From contig NZ_WMIC01000001.1 in the NCBI RefSeq assembly GCF_009711135.1, positions 124,001 through 188,000 on the forward strand: DNA of 64,000 nucleotides, read 5' to 3'. How positions within the stretch are numbered: the first letter of the stretch is position 1; every line of letters begins with the position of its first letter. Below the pieces are notes generated by a model. That model was not told where the DNA came from and did no database searches. It saw nothing but the letters and a program-made list of their open reading frames with translations. Positions 43,818 to 52,749 of this stretch are shown here, in pieces. This stretch comes from Flavobacterium sp. LC2016-01 (GTDB lineage Bacteria; Bacteroidota; Bacteroidia; Flavobacteriales; Flavobacteriaceae). The translations under genes were made by a program, and so were the position numbers.

Positions 43818-43921
43818 ACCATTAAGATATTAAGGAAATTAAGTTGAACAAAAGCTTAATTTTCTTTTCTCCGTTAAGAAAATTAAGCCCAAAGCTTTAT
43901 GCAACTTAATGTCTTAATGGT
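43818..43921. repeat. Inverted repeat, ACCATTAAG family
   Basis: ACCATTAAGATATTAAGG at 43818 on faces CTTAATGTCTTAATGGT ending 43921, with an inner hairpin AAGCTTAATTTTCTT against AAGAAAATTAAGC. It fills the divergent gap between two glycosyltransferase genes. Confidence 0.75.
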
Positions 43922-43948
43922 TCTAAATCTTATTTTATTTTAAAGAGT

Positions 43949-43956
43949 TATATTTG
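43949..43956 (+). promoter_or_regulatory. Probable -7 box of the glycosyltransferase/FdtA group
   Basis: TATATTTG, 23 bases before the GT4 ATG, fits TAnnTTTG. No -33 TTG is clear. It would drive the GT4, FdtA and second GT4 genes, which are joined head to tail. Confidence 0.5.
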
Positions 43957-43978
43957 ATACGAAAATAAGAAATCACGA

Positions 43979-45076
43979 ATGATATCGACTCACAAAAAAA
44001 AGAAAATCGCTTTAATTGGTTATCGCTTGAGCGGAGGCGGGAGCGATAAAGTGATGGCAAATTTGTCAATCTTTTTTCAGCATCAGGGTTTTGAAGTCGA
44101 TATTATTATTGTTTTAGACGAAGTAAGTTTTCCGTATTTGGGAAAATTAGTGAATTTGGGTTTGTTGAAAAGCAAAAGCAACGGAGTTTTTAATAAAATT
44201 AAACGTTTAAAGGCTTTGAAAAGTTATTTGAATGAAAATAAATTCGATTTTATTATTGATTTTCGTTTCCGAACCAAGATAATTCAGGAACTTATTTTAG
44301 CCCGATTTATTTATAATACCAAAACTATTTTTACGGTTCACAGTTTTTTGATTGATCATTATATGCCGAATAATTCTTGGCTGACACGATTAATGTACAA
44401 TCATTGTTTTGCCAATGTGGCGATTACAAACGAAATGAAAACGTTGATTGAAAAAAAGCATCAGTTAAAAAATGTTGTCACAATTCACAATCCAGTTTAT
44501 TTGGAAGAAATTGTAAAAAAACAAAATGAAAAAATTGACCTTGAATTTGATTTTATAATTGCTATTGGGCAATATGAGAATGAAATAAAACAATTTGACA
44601 AACTGATTTCAAGCTACGCGAAATCTGACTTATTGCGAAAAAAAATACATTTAGTTATTGTTGGAAATGGCGATGAAGCAAAGCTTAACATAGCGATTTT
44701 AGAAAACAATGTTTCAGATTTTGTTCATCTTTTGGGATATCAAAACAACCCGTTTAAATATTTAAGCAAAGCTCAATTTTTAGTTTTATGCAGTAAAAAT
44801 GAAGGTTTCCCGAATGTTATTTTAGAGGCTTTAGCCTGCAAAACTCCAGTTATTTCTTTTGACTGTGATTTTGGTCCGAGAGATATGATTTCTTCTTTTG
44901 AAAATGGTATTTTAGTGGAAAATCAAAATTGGGAGAAACTTTCAGAAGCAATGAATTTATTGATTTCAGATGAAGTTTTGTATCAAAATATCAAACAAAA
45001 TACATTGAAAAGTATTGATCCATTTTTACTGGAAAAAATTGGTCAACAATGGTTACATTTGATGAAAGCGAATTAA
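43979..45076 (+). CDS. Glycosyltransferase family 4
   Basis: This 365-residue GT-B enzyme starts KKKIALIGYRLSGGGSDKVM, with the glycine-rich first loop of the family. The C-terminal Rossmann half has IAIGQYENEIKQFDKLISSY and the nucleotide-sugar signature SKNEGFPNVILEALACKTPV, where the first Glu and the E-A pair contact the donor. It begins a plus-strand set with FdtA and another GT4. Confidence 0.92.
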   Translation: MISTHKKKKIALIGYRLSGGGSDKVMANLSIFFQHQGFEVDIIIVLDEVSFPYLGKLVNLGLLKSKSNGVFNKIKRLKALKSYLNENKFDFIIDFRFRTKIIQELILARFIYNTKTIFTVHSFLIDHYMPNNSWLTRLMYNHCFANVAITNEMKTLIEKKHQLKNVVTIHNPVYLEEIVKKQNEKIDLEFDFIIAIGQYENEIKQFDKLISSYAKSDLLRKKIHLVIVGNGDEAKLNIAILENNVSDFVHLLGYQNNPFKYLSKAQFLVLCSKNEGFPNVILEALACKTPVISFDCDFGPRDMISSFENGILVENQNWEKLSEAMNLLISDEVLYQNIKQNTLKSIDPFLLEKIGQQWLHLMKAN

Positions 45077-45079
45077 AAT

Positions 45080-45484
45080 ATGACAACGATTCAAGATATA
45101 ACAGTACTTAAAATTCCGGTTGTAGAAGATCTAAAAGGGAATTTGGCTTTTATTCAAAATGATATTTTACCATTTGAATTCAAGCGTGTTTATTATCTTT
45201 TTGATGTTCCCAGCTCTGCTTTTCGCGGAGGTCATTCGCACATAGAACAGCAAGAAGTTTTGATCGCTTTAAGCGGCAGTTTTGAAGTGAAAGTGACTGA
45301 CGGAACTGATAAAAAAAGCTTTTTGCTCAACAAACCCAATATCGGATTGCATTTGCCAAAAGGAATCTGGCGTGAATTAGAAAACTTTTCATCAGGTGCT
45401 GTCTGTCTGGTTTTGGCTTCAGATGTTTTTGAAGAATCGGATTATATCAGGGATTTTGGAACTTTCTTGATTTCCAAAAAATGA
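45080..45484 (+). CDS. fdtA: dTDP-4-oxo-6-deoxyhexose 3,4-ketoisomerase (FdtA/QdtA, WxcM-like cupin)
   Basis: This 134-residue cupin moves the keto group of dTDP-4-oxo-6-deoxyglucose to C3, the step before amination by the FdtB-like enzyme at 39396. Family text is clear: IPVVEDLKGNLAFIQNDILP, then RVYYLFDVPSSAFRGGHSHI with the catalytic His pair, EVLIALSGSFEVKV, and LHLPKGIWRELENFSS. Whether the product is a fucose- or quinovose-type sugar (FdtA against QdtA) cannot be told. It overlaps the following GT4 start by four bases. Confidence 0.9.
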   Translation: MTTIQDITVLKIPVVEDLKGNLAFIQNDILPFEFKRVYYLFDVPSSAFRGGHSHIEQQEVLIALSGSFEVKVTDGTDKKSFLLNKPNIGLHLPKGIWRELENFSSGAVCLVLASDVFEESDYIRDFGTFLISKK

Positions 45485-46566
45485 AATTGCTTTACATTGT
45501 TCCCAAAATAAAAAATGCTGGCGGAGTCTCGCGGGTTTTGTCTATAAAAGCGAATTATTTCGTCGAAAAATTTGGGTATGAAGTTCATATTTTGTCTCAA
45601 AACGAAGAAAATGATTCGTTTTTTTATGACTTCAATTCTGAAATTGTTTTTCATAATATTACTTTAAACCGAAAAGGTTTTGGCTTTTTTAAAGCTTTTC
45701 GAAAACAAATAAATCAAAAAATCATCGAAATAAATCCTGATATTATTTTGGTCGCAGATAATGGTTTAAAGGCTTTTATTTTTCCATTTATTGCAAAAAC
45801 AAAAACTCCAATTGTATTTGAATGTCATGGCTCAAAATTTATTGAAGAAGAAAGCCAGAAAACTGATTTTTTGTCCAAATTTAATCGGAATTTTAAATAT
45901 CGATTTAAGAGTTTTAGTGCCGGAAAGTTCGCTAAAATAGTTGCTTTATCTGAAGAAAGTCTAAAAGAATGGAATGTTGAAAATGGAATTATAATTCCGA
46001 ATCCGTCATGGATTCAGACAAAAAATGTTTCCGATTTAAAAAATAAAAAAGTAATTGAAATTGCTAGATATTCCTATGAAAAAGGATTAGATCGATTGTT
46101 GTCAATTTGGGAAAAAATAATTGAAAAACATCCAGATTGGACTTTAGATATTTATACGGATGATGTTGCATCTTTAGAAAATATAATCTCTGATTTAGGA
46201 ATTAAATCAAACACAAATATTTTTCCTTTTATCAAAAACATTGAAGAAAAATACCTCGAATATTCGATTTACGCTATGACTTCCAGAACAGAAGGTTTTC
46301 CGATGGTTTTGTTGGAAGCAATGGCCTCCGGTTTGCCTTGTATAGCGTATGATTGCCCAATTGGTCCGAGAACTATTATAACGAATGCTGAAAATGGTTT
46401 TTTGATTCCGGACAATAATATTGAAATGTATGTTGAAAAACTTTCTTTTTTAATTGAAAATGAAGAAGTTAGATTGAAGTTTGGCCGTGATGCAAAAGAA
46501 ACTTCTGAAAATTTTTCTGTTGATAAAATAATGGAAAAATGGAGGCAGTTTTTAGAAAAGTTATAA
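45481..46566 (+). CDS. Glycosyltransferase family 4
   Basis: This 361-residue GT-B enzyme starts LYIVPKIKNAGGVSRVLSIK, with the Gly-Gly donor loop of GT4. The C-terminal part has VIEIARYSYEKGLDRLLSIW and TSRTEGFPMVLLEAMASGLP with the E-(7)-E signature. It is translated together with FdtA (ATGA overlap). The sugar specificity is not known. Confidence 0.92.
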   Translation: MKLLYIVPKIKNAGGVSRVLSIKANYFVEKFGYEVHILSQNEENDSFFYDFNSEIVFHNITLNRKGFGFFKAFRKQINQKIIEINPDIILVADNGLKAFIFPFIAKTKTPIVFECHGSKFIEEESQKTDFLSKFNRNFKYRFKSFSAGKFAKIVALSEESLKEWNVENGIIIPNPSWIQTKNVSDLKNKKVIEIARYSYEKGLDRLLSIWEKIIEKHPDWTLDIYTDDVASLENIISDLGIKSNTNIFPFIKNIEEKYLEYSIYAMTSRTEGFPMVLLEAMASGLPCIAYDCPIGPRTIITNAENGFLIPDNNIEMYVEKLSFLIENEEVRLKFGRDAKETSENFSVDKIMEKWRQFLEKL

Positions 46567-46594
46567 TATTGTTTTTTTTTGAATAACTCTCGTG

Positions 46595-46702
46595 TTTGTC
46601 ATTTCGAGGAACGAGAAATCTCCACAAGAAGCTCCGTCCAGAATATCGCCAATCTTTGTAGAGTTACTTGCGAAGATTTCTCCTTTCAGTCGAAATGACA
46701 AA
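46595..46702. repeat. Inverted repeat, GTCATTTCGA family
   Basis: TTTGTCATTTCGAGGAACGA with GAAATCT (46595-46621) faces AGATTTCTCC with CAGTCGAAATGACAAA (46674-46702). A minimal version recurs at 55322-55346. The GTCATTTCGA palindrome is an interspersed repeat I know from many Bacteroidota. It lies between convergent genes. Confidence 0.82.
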
Positions 46703-46715
46703 CTAGGCGAAATAA

Positions 46716-47588
46716 CTATGCTAAAACCTTGCAGGAATTTAAAAAGCAAAAATACCCCAATTTATAAATGTCAAAAAGAAATAAAGATGGTTTTTCAGAA
46801 AGTAAATTCCTTTCAATTTTAACTTGATTTTTTTTGAAAAGTGAAAGTACAAAACGAATCAATTTTACTTTTTTAAGAATTTCAAAAGCTTTAATTATTT
46901 TACTTTCTTTTGAAGAAATTTTTCCAGAATTATAAAGCAAAACTAAATTCTCTAAAGCTGTTTTTGTTTTGGATAAAAACACTTCTGAAGTTTCTAAATT
47001 CAAATGAAAAGTCGGATTCTCGATTTGGGAAATTTCAAAATGATTCTTTTTTAAAACTGAAAAGAAACACAAATCTTCATAACCATACTTAGTAATCGAT
47101 TCATCAAAAGGATGTTGCAGAAAAACGTCTTTTTTAATCCATAAATTAGAAGTCAAAGTTGAAGCAGTTTCTCTTTTTTGGCCGTAAATCCAGCGCAAAA
47201 GTTGTTCTTTTTCAGGCTTTTTATCTTCATAAATAATCCCGCCAAAAACAATTTTTTTTTCGGAATTTGAAATTGCAGTAATATAGTTTTGAATAAAGTT
47301 ATCCTTTGCCGGAAAAGTGTCGCAATCTAAAATTAACAGCCAATCGTATTTTGCTTTTTTAGCTAATGAATTGATGTTTTTCCCTCTTCCTAAATTGTTT
47401 TCATTTATAAAAAATGAACCATTAGAAAAAGTGTTAATTTCTTGATTTAAAATGTTTTCCTGTGAGTTTGAAGCGTCATCCTGACAAAGTATTTCAAAAG
47501 TAATGCCGTATAAATTACATTGCTTTACGAGTTCTTCAGCGAGAGGAAAAGCATTATAATCATAAACCGGAATTAAAATAGAAAGCAT
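46716..47588 (-). CDS. Glycosyltransferase family 2
   Basis: This 290-residue enzyme has the GT-A opening LSILIPVYDYNAFPLAEELV, the metal-site segment DWLLILDCDTFPAKDNFIQN, and the acceptor-side segment ITKYGYEDLCFFSVLKKNHF with the ED pair. It lies at the right end of the glycan cluster and overlaps the ftsE stop by one base. Sugar donor and acceptor unknown. Confidence 0.9.
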   Translation of the reverse strand: MLSILIPVYDYNAFPLAEELVKQCNLYGITFEILCQDDASNSQENILNQEINTFSNGSFFINENNLGRGKNINSLAKKAKYDWLLILDCDTFPAKDNFIQNYITAISNSEKKIVFGGIIYEDKKPEKEQLLRWIYGQKRETASTLTSNLWIKKDVFLQHPFDESITKYGYEDLCFFSVLKKNHFEISQIENPTFHLNLETSEVFLSKTKTALENLVLLYNSGKISSKESKIIKAFEILKKVKLIRFVLSLFKKNQVKIERNLLSEKPSLFLFDIYKLGYFCFLNSCKVLA

Positions 47589-48271
47589 TACACGCTTCTT
47601 TGCACCACTTCGAAGATTCTTTCATCCTCGCACTTCAATGTTTTAGATGGAAATTTCATCAACAAAGCATAATCGTGAGTTGCCATGATAATGGTTTTGC
47701 CATTAGCATTGATATTTTTTAGTACTTCTAAAACTTCAGAACTTGTTTGAGGATCAAGGTTTCCTGTTGGTTCATCGGCCAAAATAAATTCGGGATCGTT
47801 TAGCAAAGCTCTTGCAATCGCAACACGCTGTTGTTCACCTCCAGAAAGCTGGTGCGGCATTTTGTTAAGGAAATCTTTCATTCCTACTTTATTCAAAACT
47901 TCATCGATTTTATGTTCCATTGCTTCATTTTCAGTCCAGCCGGTTGCTTTTAGAACGAAAAGCATGTTGTCTTTTACCGAGCGGTCCGGAAGCAATTTGA
48001 AATCCTGGAATACGATACCGATTTTACGTCTCAAATACGGAATATCATTTTCTTTTAAAGTTGCCAAATCAAATTCAACTATATGGCCTTCACCTTCAGT
48101 TAAAGGCAAATCTGCGTACAAAGTTTTCATGAAACTACTTTTTCCAGAACCAGTTTTTCCAATAATATAGATGAATTCGCCATGCTCTACATCCAGATTA
48201 ATATGAGATAAAATTTTTCTTCCTTCCTGATATATAGTAACTTCTTTAAGAGATAGTACGATTTGTGACAT
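47588..48271 (-). CDS. ftsE: Cell-division ABC ATPase FtsE
   Basis: This 227-residue ATPase, started at the ATG at 48271 ([20 protein letters not shown]; an upstream extension of the frame is not conserved-looking), has Walker A in [17 protein letters not shown], the Q loop [17 protein letters not shown] typical of FtsE, the ABC signature [20 protein letters not shown] and Walker B in [12 protein letters not shown]. FtsE with FtsX controls peptidoglycan hydrolases at the division site. No ftsX is in this window, so the two are separated here, as is usual in Flavobacterium as far as I recall. LolD is an alternative, but the Q-loop text favours FtsE. Confidence 0.88.
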   Translation of the reverse strand: MSQIVLSLKEVTIYQEGRKILSHINLDVEHGEFIYIIGKTGSGKSSFMKTLYADLPLTEGEGHIVEFDLATLKENDIPYLRRKIGIVFQDFKLLPDRSVKDNMLFVLKATGWTENEAMEHKIDEVLNKVGMKDFLNKMPHQLSGGEQQRVAIARALLNDPEFILADEPTGNLDPQTSSEVLEVLKNINANGKTIIMATHDYALLMKFPSKTLKCEDERIFEVVQRSV

Positions 48272-48363
48272 AGTAAAATTGATTTGATTGGTAAAAGTAA
48301 TAAGATAACGGTTGGATTCAAAATAAATTTCAATCATTTCTTGTAAAATATTGAAATGAAAAT

Positions 48364-48503
48364 TTAACCATATAAGTAATATAAGTTCATTTTAGAGATC
48401 AACACGTGGAAGTTTTTATTGGTCAAAGCTTATATGATTTTGGAACAAAAAAGGGATCACGAAAACACCTAGCTTATAATTACTTATGTGACTTATATGG
48501 TTA
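48364..48503. repeat. Inverted repeat, AACCATATAAG family
   Basis: TTAACCATATAAGTAATATA at about 48364-48388 faces TACTTATGTGACTTATATGG at 48481-48500, with about 90 bases between. It occupies the 354-base divergent gap between ftsE and the TPR gene. No small gene is visible in the gap. Confidence 0.75.
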
Positions 48504-48599
48504 AAAAATGCCACATTAGAAGCTGCTAAATAGCGCCTGTTAAATTTTTTGTTCATAATAAAAGACAGAAACGTTTCGTTATAAACGGTATAAAATGAT

Positions 48600-48607
48600 A
48601 AATTTGA
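48600..48607 (+). promoter_or_regulatory. Probable -7 box of TPR gene
   Basis: TAAATTTG fits TAnnTTTG and lies 19 bases before the TPR gene ATG. The transcript leader would be very short. No -33 TTG seen. Confidence 0.45.
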
Positions 48608-48625
48608 ATACTAAATAAAACTAAA

Positions 48626-51600
48626 ATGCGTAGACTTTCCTGGTTCTTTTTACTCCAAATTATTCTTATTTCGACCACGGTTTCGGCACAAAAATCAGCT
48701 ATATATACTTACGAATTAAAGGATTTTGACAAAGCGGTGGCTTTGTACAATGACAAACAATACGCTTCGGCACAGCATATTTTTGAATATGTAAAAAATA
48801 ATACGGCGCCAACTGAAGAAGTAAAATCAGACTGTGCCTATTATATCGCAAACTGCGCCATCAGAACCAATCAGCCAAATGCGGATGCTTTGATGGAAAA
48901 ATTTGTTGAAGATTATCCAACAAGTACCAAACAAAATCAAGCATATATTGAAGTTGCTCAATATTTCTTCGAACAGGGAAATTATCCAAAAGCTTTGCAA
49001 TGGTTTGATAAAGTTGATGAAAGTTATATGAGCAAAACTGATTCTGATAAATTTAATTTCCAGAAAGGTTATAGTTATTTTACTGCCAAAAAGAAAAAAG
49101 AAGCCACAACGTATTTTAATAAAGTGGTTAACTCACCTGAATTTGGTTCGCAAGCAAAATATTATTTAGGATTTATGGCTTATGAAGGTGACGATTACAA
49201 AGAAGCAACCAAATATTTTGATGAAGTTTCGGGAGAAGAAAAATACAAAGAAAAGCTTTCGTACTATCAGGCCGATATGAATTTCAAATTAGGAAATTTC
49301 CAAAAGGCAATTGATTTGGGCCAAAAAGCAATGGCGAAATCTAATGAAATAGAAAAATCGGAATTAAATAAAATTATTGGAGAAAGTTATTTCAATTTAA
49401 AACAATACGGGAAAGCGATTCCGTTTTTGGAACTATACGCAGGTAAAAAAGGAAAATGGAATAATACCGATTTTTATCAGTTAGGTTACGCGTATTACGA
49501 ACAGAAAGAGTACGAAAAAGCCATTTCTCAATTTAATAAAATCATTGAAGGAAAAGATTTCGTTGCTCAAAATGCGTATTACCATTTAGGTTTAAGTTAT
49601 TTGAATACAGGAAAAAAACAAGAAGCGCTGAATGCATTTAAAAACGCTTCGGAAATGGAATTCAATGCTCAAATTCAGGAAGATGCTGCTTTGAATTATG
49701 CCAAATTGAGTTACGATATCGGAAATGCGTATCAGACTGTTCCTGGAATTTTGCTTGATTTCTTAAAAAAATATCCAAACAATTCAAGCAAAGCAGAAGT
49801 TGAAAAATTATTAGTTGATTCTTATATTTCGACTAAAAATTATAAAGAAGCTTTGGTTTTATTAGAAAAAAATAAATCGGCTGAAAATAAAACGGCGTAT
49901 CAAAAAGTGCTTTTTTACAGAGGCTTAGAATTGTACAACGAATCTAATTATGCTGAAGCTGGAAAGATGTTTAAAAGCGCAATAAGCGAACCAAAAACGC
50001 CTGAATTTACAGCACGCGCTGCTTTCTGGAAAGCCGAAACAGAATACTTAAATGACGATATGCAAAATGCATTATTGACTTATAAGCAATTTGCAGGAAT
50101 GACCGCGGCAAAATCGACAGAAGAGTATAAAAATATCAATTATAATATTGGTTACACGTATTTTAAATTGAAGGACTACGATCAAGCCGCAAATTCATTT
50201 CAGGCACAAATTGATAATTCGCCATCAGATAAAGTTCGTTTAAACGATTCTTATTTACGTTTAGGAGACTGTCGTTTTGTGACTTCAAAATACAGTGCAG
50301 CAAACGAAGCATACGCAAAAGCTATTGCGGCAAAAGGTGTTGATGCGGATTATGCTCAGTTTCAAAAAGCACTTTCTTACGGATTCATGTCAAACAATAC
50401 AAAGAAAGTGGAAGAATTGAACAACTTTATTCAGATGTATAAAAAATCATCTTACCGTGATGATGCTTTATTTGAATTGGGAAATACTTACGTTGCAGAA
50501 AAGAAAAATGATCAGGCTATAAAAACGTATGATCAGTTAATTTCAGAGTTTAAAGATGGATCTTTTACTTCAAAAGCCATTTTAAAACAAGGTTTGATTT
50601 ATTACAATTCGGATCGCGACGAACAAGCGTTGACGAAATTTAAAAAAGTGGCAGCAGAGTTTCCAAAAAGTCCAGAAGCTTTAGAAGCTGTTTCGACTGC
50701 AAGATTAATTTATGTTGATTCAGGAAAAGTAGATGAATATGCAACTTGGGTTAGAACATTAGATTTTGTTTCGGTTACAGATGCGGAATTGGATAATGAT
50801 ACTTACGATGCCGCTTTCAAACAATACAGCCAAAACAACAGCAAAACTGCCATTACTGGTTTTGCAGGTTATGTGAGCAAATTCCCTTCTGGTTTGCATG
50901 CTTTAGAAGCTAATTTTTATTTGGCACAATTATATTATGCAGATGGTTCAGAGACTAAATCAGTTCCAAATTATCAGTATGTAATTGAGCAGCCACGAAA
51001 TGAATTTACTGAACAAGCTTTGAATAGATTGGCTCAAATTTTCTTAAAAGCAAAAGATTGTGATAAAGCGATTCCAGTTTTAGTTCGTTTAGAAAAAGAA
51101 GCCGATTTTCCTCAAAATAAAACTTTTGCTCAAGCAAACTTGATGAAATGTTATTATGATAAAAAAGATTATGACAATTCGGTTATTGCTGCTGAGAAAG
51201 TATTGGAAAACCCAAAATCAGATGCAGGAGTAAAAGCCGATGCGCAGATAATTGTTGCCCGCGCTGCAATGCAGACAGGAAACGAAGACAAAGCTAAAAC
51301 GGCTTATGCTAAACTTTCGGCAACGTCAAAAGGAGAATTAGCGGCAGAAGCACTTTATTATGATGCTTATTTCAAAACAAAAGAAGGAAAATTTGATGCA
51401 TCGAATGTTTCTGTACAAAAACTGGCTAAAAGTTATTCGGCTTACAAATATTACGGAGCGAAAGGCTTGGTTTTAATGGCCAAAAACTTCTACGGATTAA
51501 AAGACAGTTATCAAGCAACTTATATTTTAGATAACGTAATAAACAATTTTACAGATTATCCGGATGTGGTTGAAGAAGCAAAAAGAGAATTAAGCGCGAT

Positions 51601-51643
51601 TAAGTTAGAAGAGTCAAAAACGAATTCGTCGATTAATAAGTAA
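48626..51643 (+). CDS. Large tetratricopeptide-repeat envelope protein
   Basis: This 1005-residue protein has a signal peptide (RLSWFFLLQIILISTTVSAQ) and then at least 15 TPR-like helical repeats. Clear ones are YYLGFMAYEGDDYKEATKYF, YQLGYAYYEQKEYEKAISQF, YHLGLSYLNTGKKQEALNAF and NYNIGYTYFKLKDYDQAANS. TPRs are scaffolds for protein binding. The protein is periplasmic or attached to the outer membrane; no lipidation Cys is seen at the cleavage site. Its downstream outer-membrane barrel neighbour suggests a role in the envelope. Partners are unknown. Confidence 0.9.
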   Translation: MRRLSWFFLLQIILISTTVSAQKSAIYTYELKDFDKAVALYNDKQYASAQHIFEYVKNNTAPTEEVKSDCAYYIANCAIRTNQPNADALMEKFVEDYPTSTKQNQAYIEVAQYFFEQGNYPKALQWFDKVDESYMSKTDSDKFNFQKGYSYFTAKKKKEATTYFNKVVNSPEFGSQAKYYLGFMAYEGDDYKEATKYFDEVSGEEKYKEKLSYYQADMNFKLGNFQKAIDLGQKAMAKSNEIEKSELNKIIGESYFNLKQYGKAIPFLELYAGKKGKWNNTDFYQLGYAYYEQKEYEKAISQFNKIIEGKDFVAQNAYYHLGLSYLNTGKKQEALNAFKNASEMEFNAQIQEDAALNYAKLSYDIGNAYQTVPGILLDFLKKYPNNSSKAEVEKLLVDSYISTKNYKEALVLLEKNKSAENKTAYQKVLFYRGLELYNESNYAEAGKMFKSAISEPKTPEFTARAAFWKAETEYLNDDMQNALLTYKQFAGMTAAKSTEEYKNINYNIGYTYFKLKDYDQAANSFQAQIDNSPSDKVRLNDSYLRLGDCRFVTSKYSAANEAYAKAIAAKGVDADYAQFQKALSYGFMSNNTKKVEELNNFIQMYKKSSYRDDALFELGNTYVAEKKNDQAIKTYDQLISEFKDGSFTSKAILKQGLIYYNSDRDEQALTKFKKVAAEFPKSPEALEAVSTARLIYVDSGKVDEYATWVRTLDFVSVTDAELDNDTYDAAFKQYSQNNSKTAITGFAGYVSKFPSGLHALEANFYLAQLYYADGSETKSVPNYQYVIEQPRNEFTEQALNRLAQIFLKAKDCDKAIPVLVRLEKEADFPQNKTFAQANLMKCYYDKKDYDNSVIAAEKVLENPKSDAGVKADAQIIVARAAMQTGNEDKAKTAYAKLSATSKGELAAEALYYDAYFKTKEGKFDASNVSVQKLAKSYSAYKYYGAKGLVLMAKNFYGLKDSYQATYILDNVINNFTDYPDVVEEAKRELSAIKLEESKTNSSINK

Positions 51644-51719
51644 AGATAATTTAGAAGCAAGAAACAAGAAGCAAGATTTTGTGAAAGTCTTGTCTCTTTC
51701 TTCTTGACTCTTTAGAAAA

Positions 51720-52592
51720 ATGAAAGAAATGAGTTTACCTTTTTATATAGTGGATGTTTTTGCAGATAAAAAATATGCCGGAAATCAGTTGGCGGTTTTT
51801 ATGGATGCGGAAAAATTGAGTTCAGAAGAAATGCAACAAATGGCCCGTGAAATAAATTTTGCAGAAAGCACATTTGTAACAAAATTGGACAGAGAAAACA
51901 ATAAAGCCGAGATCAGAATATTTACTCCAGCTCATGAAATGCAGTTTGCGGGACATCCGATAATTGGAACTTCATGGGTTTTGATGAATAAAGTTTTTGA
52001 AAATTTCCCTACTGAAATTAAGCTAGAAGTTCCAATTGGACCCATTGCGATTCATAAAACAGAAGATCAAATTTGGTTAAAAGCAGCGCAGCCAAAATTC
52101 TGGGATACTTTTTCGAAAATCGATTTTACATTTTTCACCAATCTGCAGGTAAGTGATTTTGAGAATCAATTTCCAATTCAGGAAGTTACCACCGGAAGCG
52201 CTTTTGTTATGGTTGGATTAAGCAGTAAAAGAGCACTTGAAAATTTAGTTTTAGACAAAGATAAAGCCGATGCATGGATGAGAAATAATTGCAAAACAGA
52301 TCATCGAGGCTTATATTTTTATTATTTAGAAGGAGAAAAGTTGTTCAGCAGAATGTTATGCGTAGAACACAACCAATTAGTAGAAGATGCCGCAACAGGA
52401 AGTGCAAGTACTTGTTTACAAGCCTTTCTACTGAAATATCATATACCAGAATTTGAATTGATTAATTATCAGGGAGATTACATCGGTCGTCCTTCTCAAA
52501 TTTATTTTAAAGGGAAATTAGCTGATGATCAGTTTGATATCAATATTGGAGGAAAAGCCCAGTTTGTGGCTAAAGGCGAGTGGGAAGCTTGA
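51720..52592 (+). CDS. PhzF family isomerase
   Basis: This 290-residue protein has the duplicated diaminopimelate-epimerase-like fold: PFYIVDVFADKKYAGNQLAV at the start, REINFAESTFVT with Glu49 in the catalytic position, and RIFTPAHEMQFAGHPIIGT. The second half repeats the pattern with EDAATGSASTCLQAFLL. In phenazine producers PhzF is an isomerase, but most family members act elsewhere in metabolism and no phenazine genes are here. The exact substrate is unknown. A 76-base gap with low-complexity words precedes it. Confidence 0.92.
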   Translation: MKEMSLPFYIVDVFADKKYAGNQLAVFMDAEKLSSEEMQQMAREINFAESTFVTKLDRENNKAEIRIFTPAHEMQFAGHPIIGTSWVLMNKVFENFPTEIKLEVPIGPIAIHKTEDQIWLKAAQPKFWDTFSKIDFTFFTNLQVSDFENQFPIQEVTTGSAFVMVGLSSKRALENLVLDKDKADAWMRNNCKTDHRGLYFYYLEGEKLFSRMLCVEHNQLVEDAATGSASTCLQAFLLKYHIPEFELINYQGDYIGRPSQIYFKGKLADDQFDINIGGKAQFVAKGEWEA

Positions 52593-52609
52593 TTAAGAAT
52601 ATAGAAAAT

Positions 52610-52651
52610 AGAGCAAAGAAGAAAGAGTCAAGAGCAAAGAAGAAAGAGTCA
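52610..52651 (+). repeat. Tandem 21-base repeat (two copies) in a repeat-rich gap
   Basis: AGAGCAAAGAAGAAAGAGTC plus A occurs twice without a gap at 52610-52630 and 52631-52651. It is flanked by words of the type AATATAGAAAATAGAGC and, at 52650-52740, GAATAGAATAGAGGAAAATT. This gap before the barrel gene is repeat sequence rather than coding. Confidence 0.8.
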
Positions 52652-52749
52652 ATATATTAGAAACTAGAATAGAATAGAGGAAAATTTAGAAATAGGAGAG
52701 CAGTCTTTCTTCTTTATTCTAGCTTCTTTTCTCTAAAAAAGAAAGAAAT

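Noticed and set aside
51720..52592. Evidence of phenazine biosynthesis
   Set aside because: PhzF-like proteins are common outside phenazine producers and no other phz gene is present.
52610..52651. Possible CRISPR array
   Set aside because: Only two abutting copies with no spacer, and no cas genes in the window.
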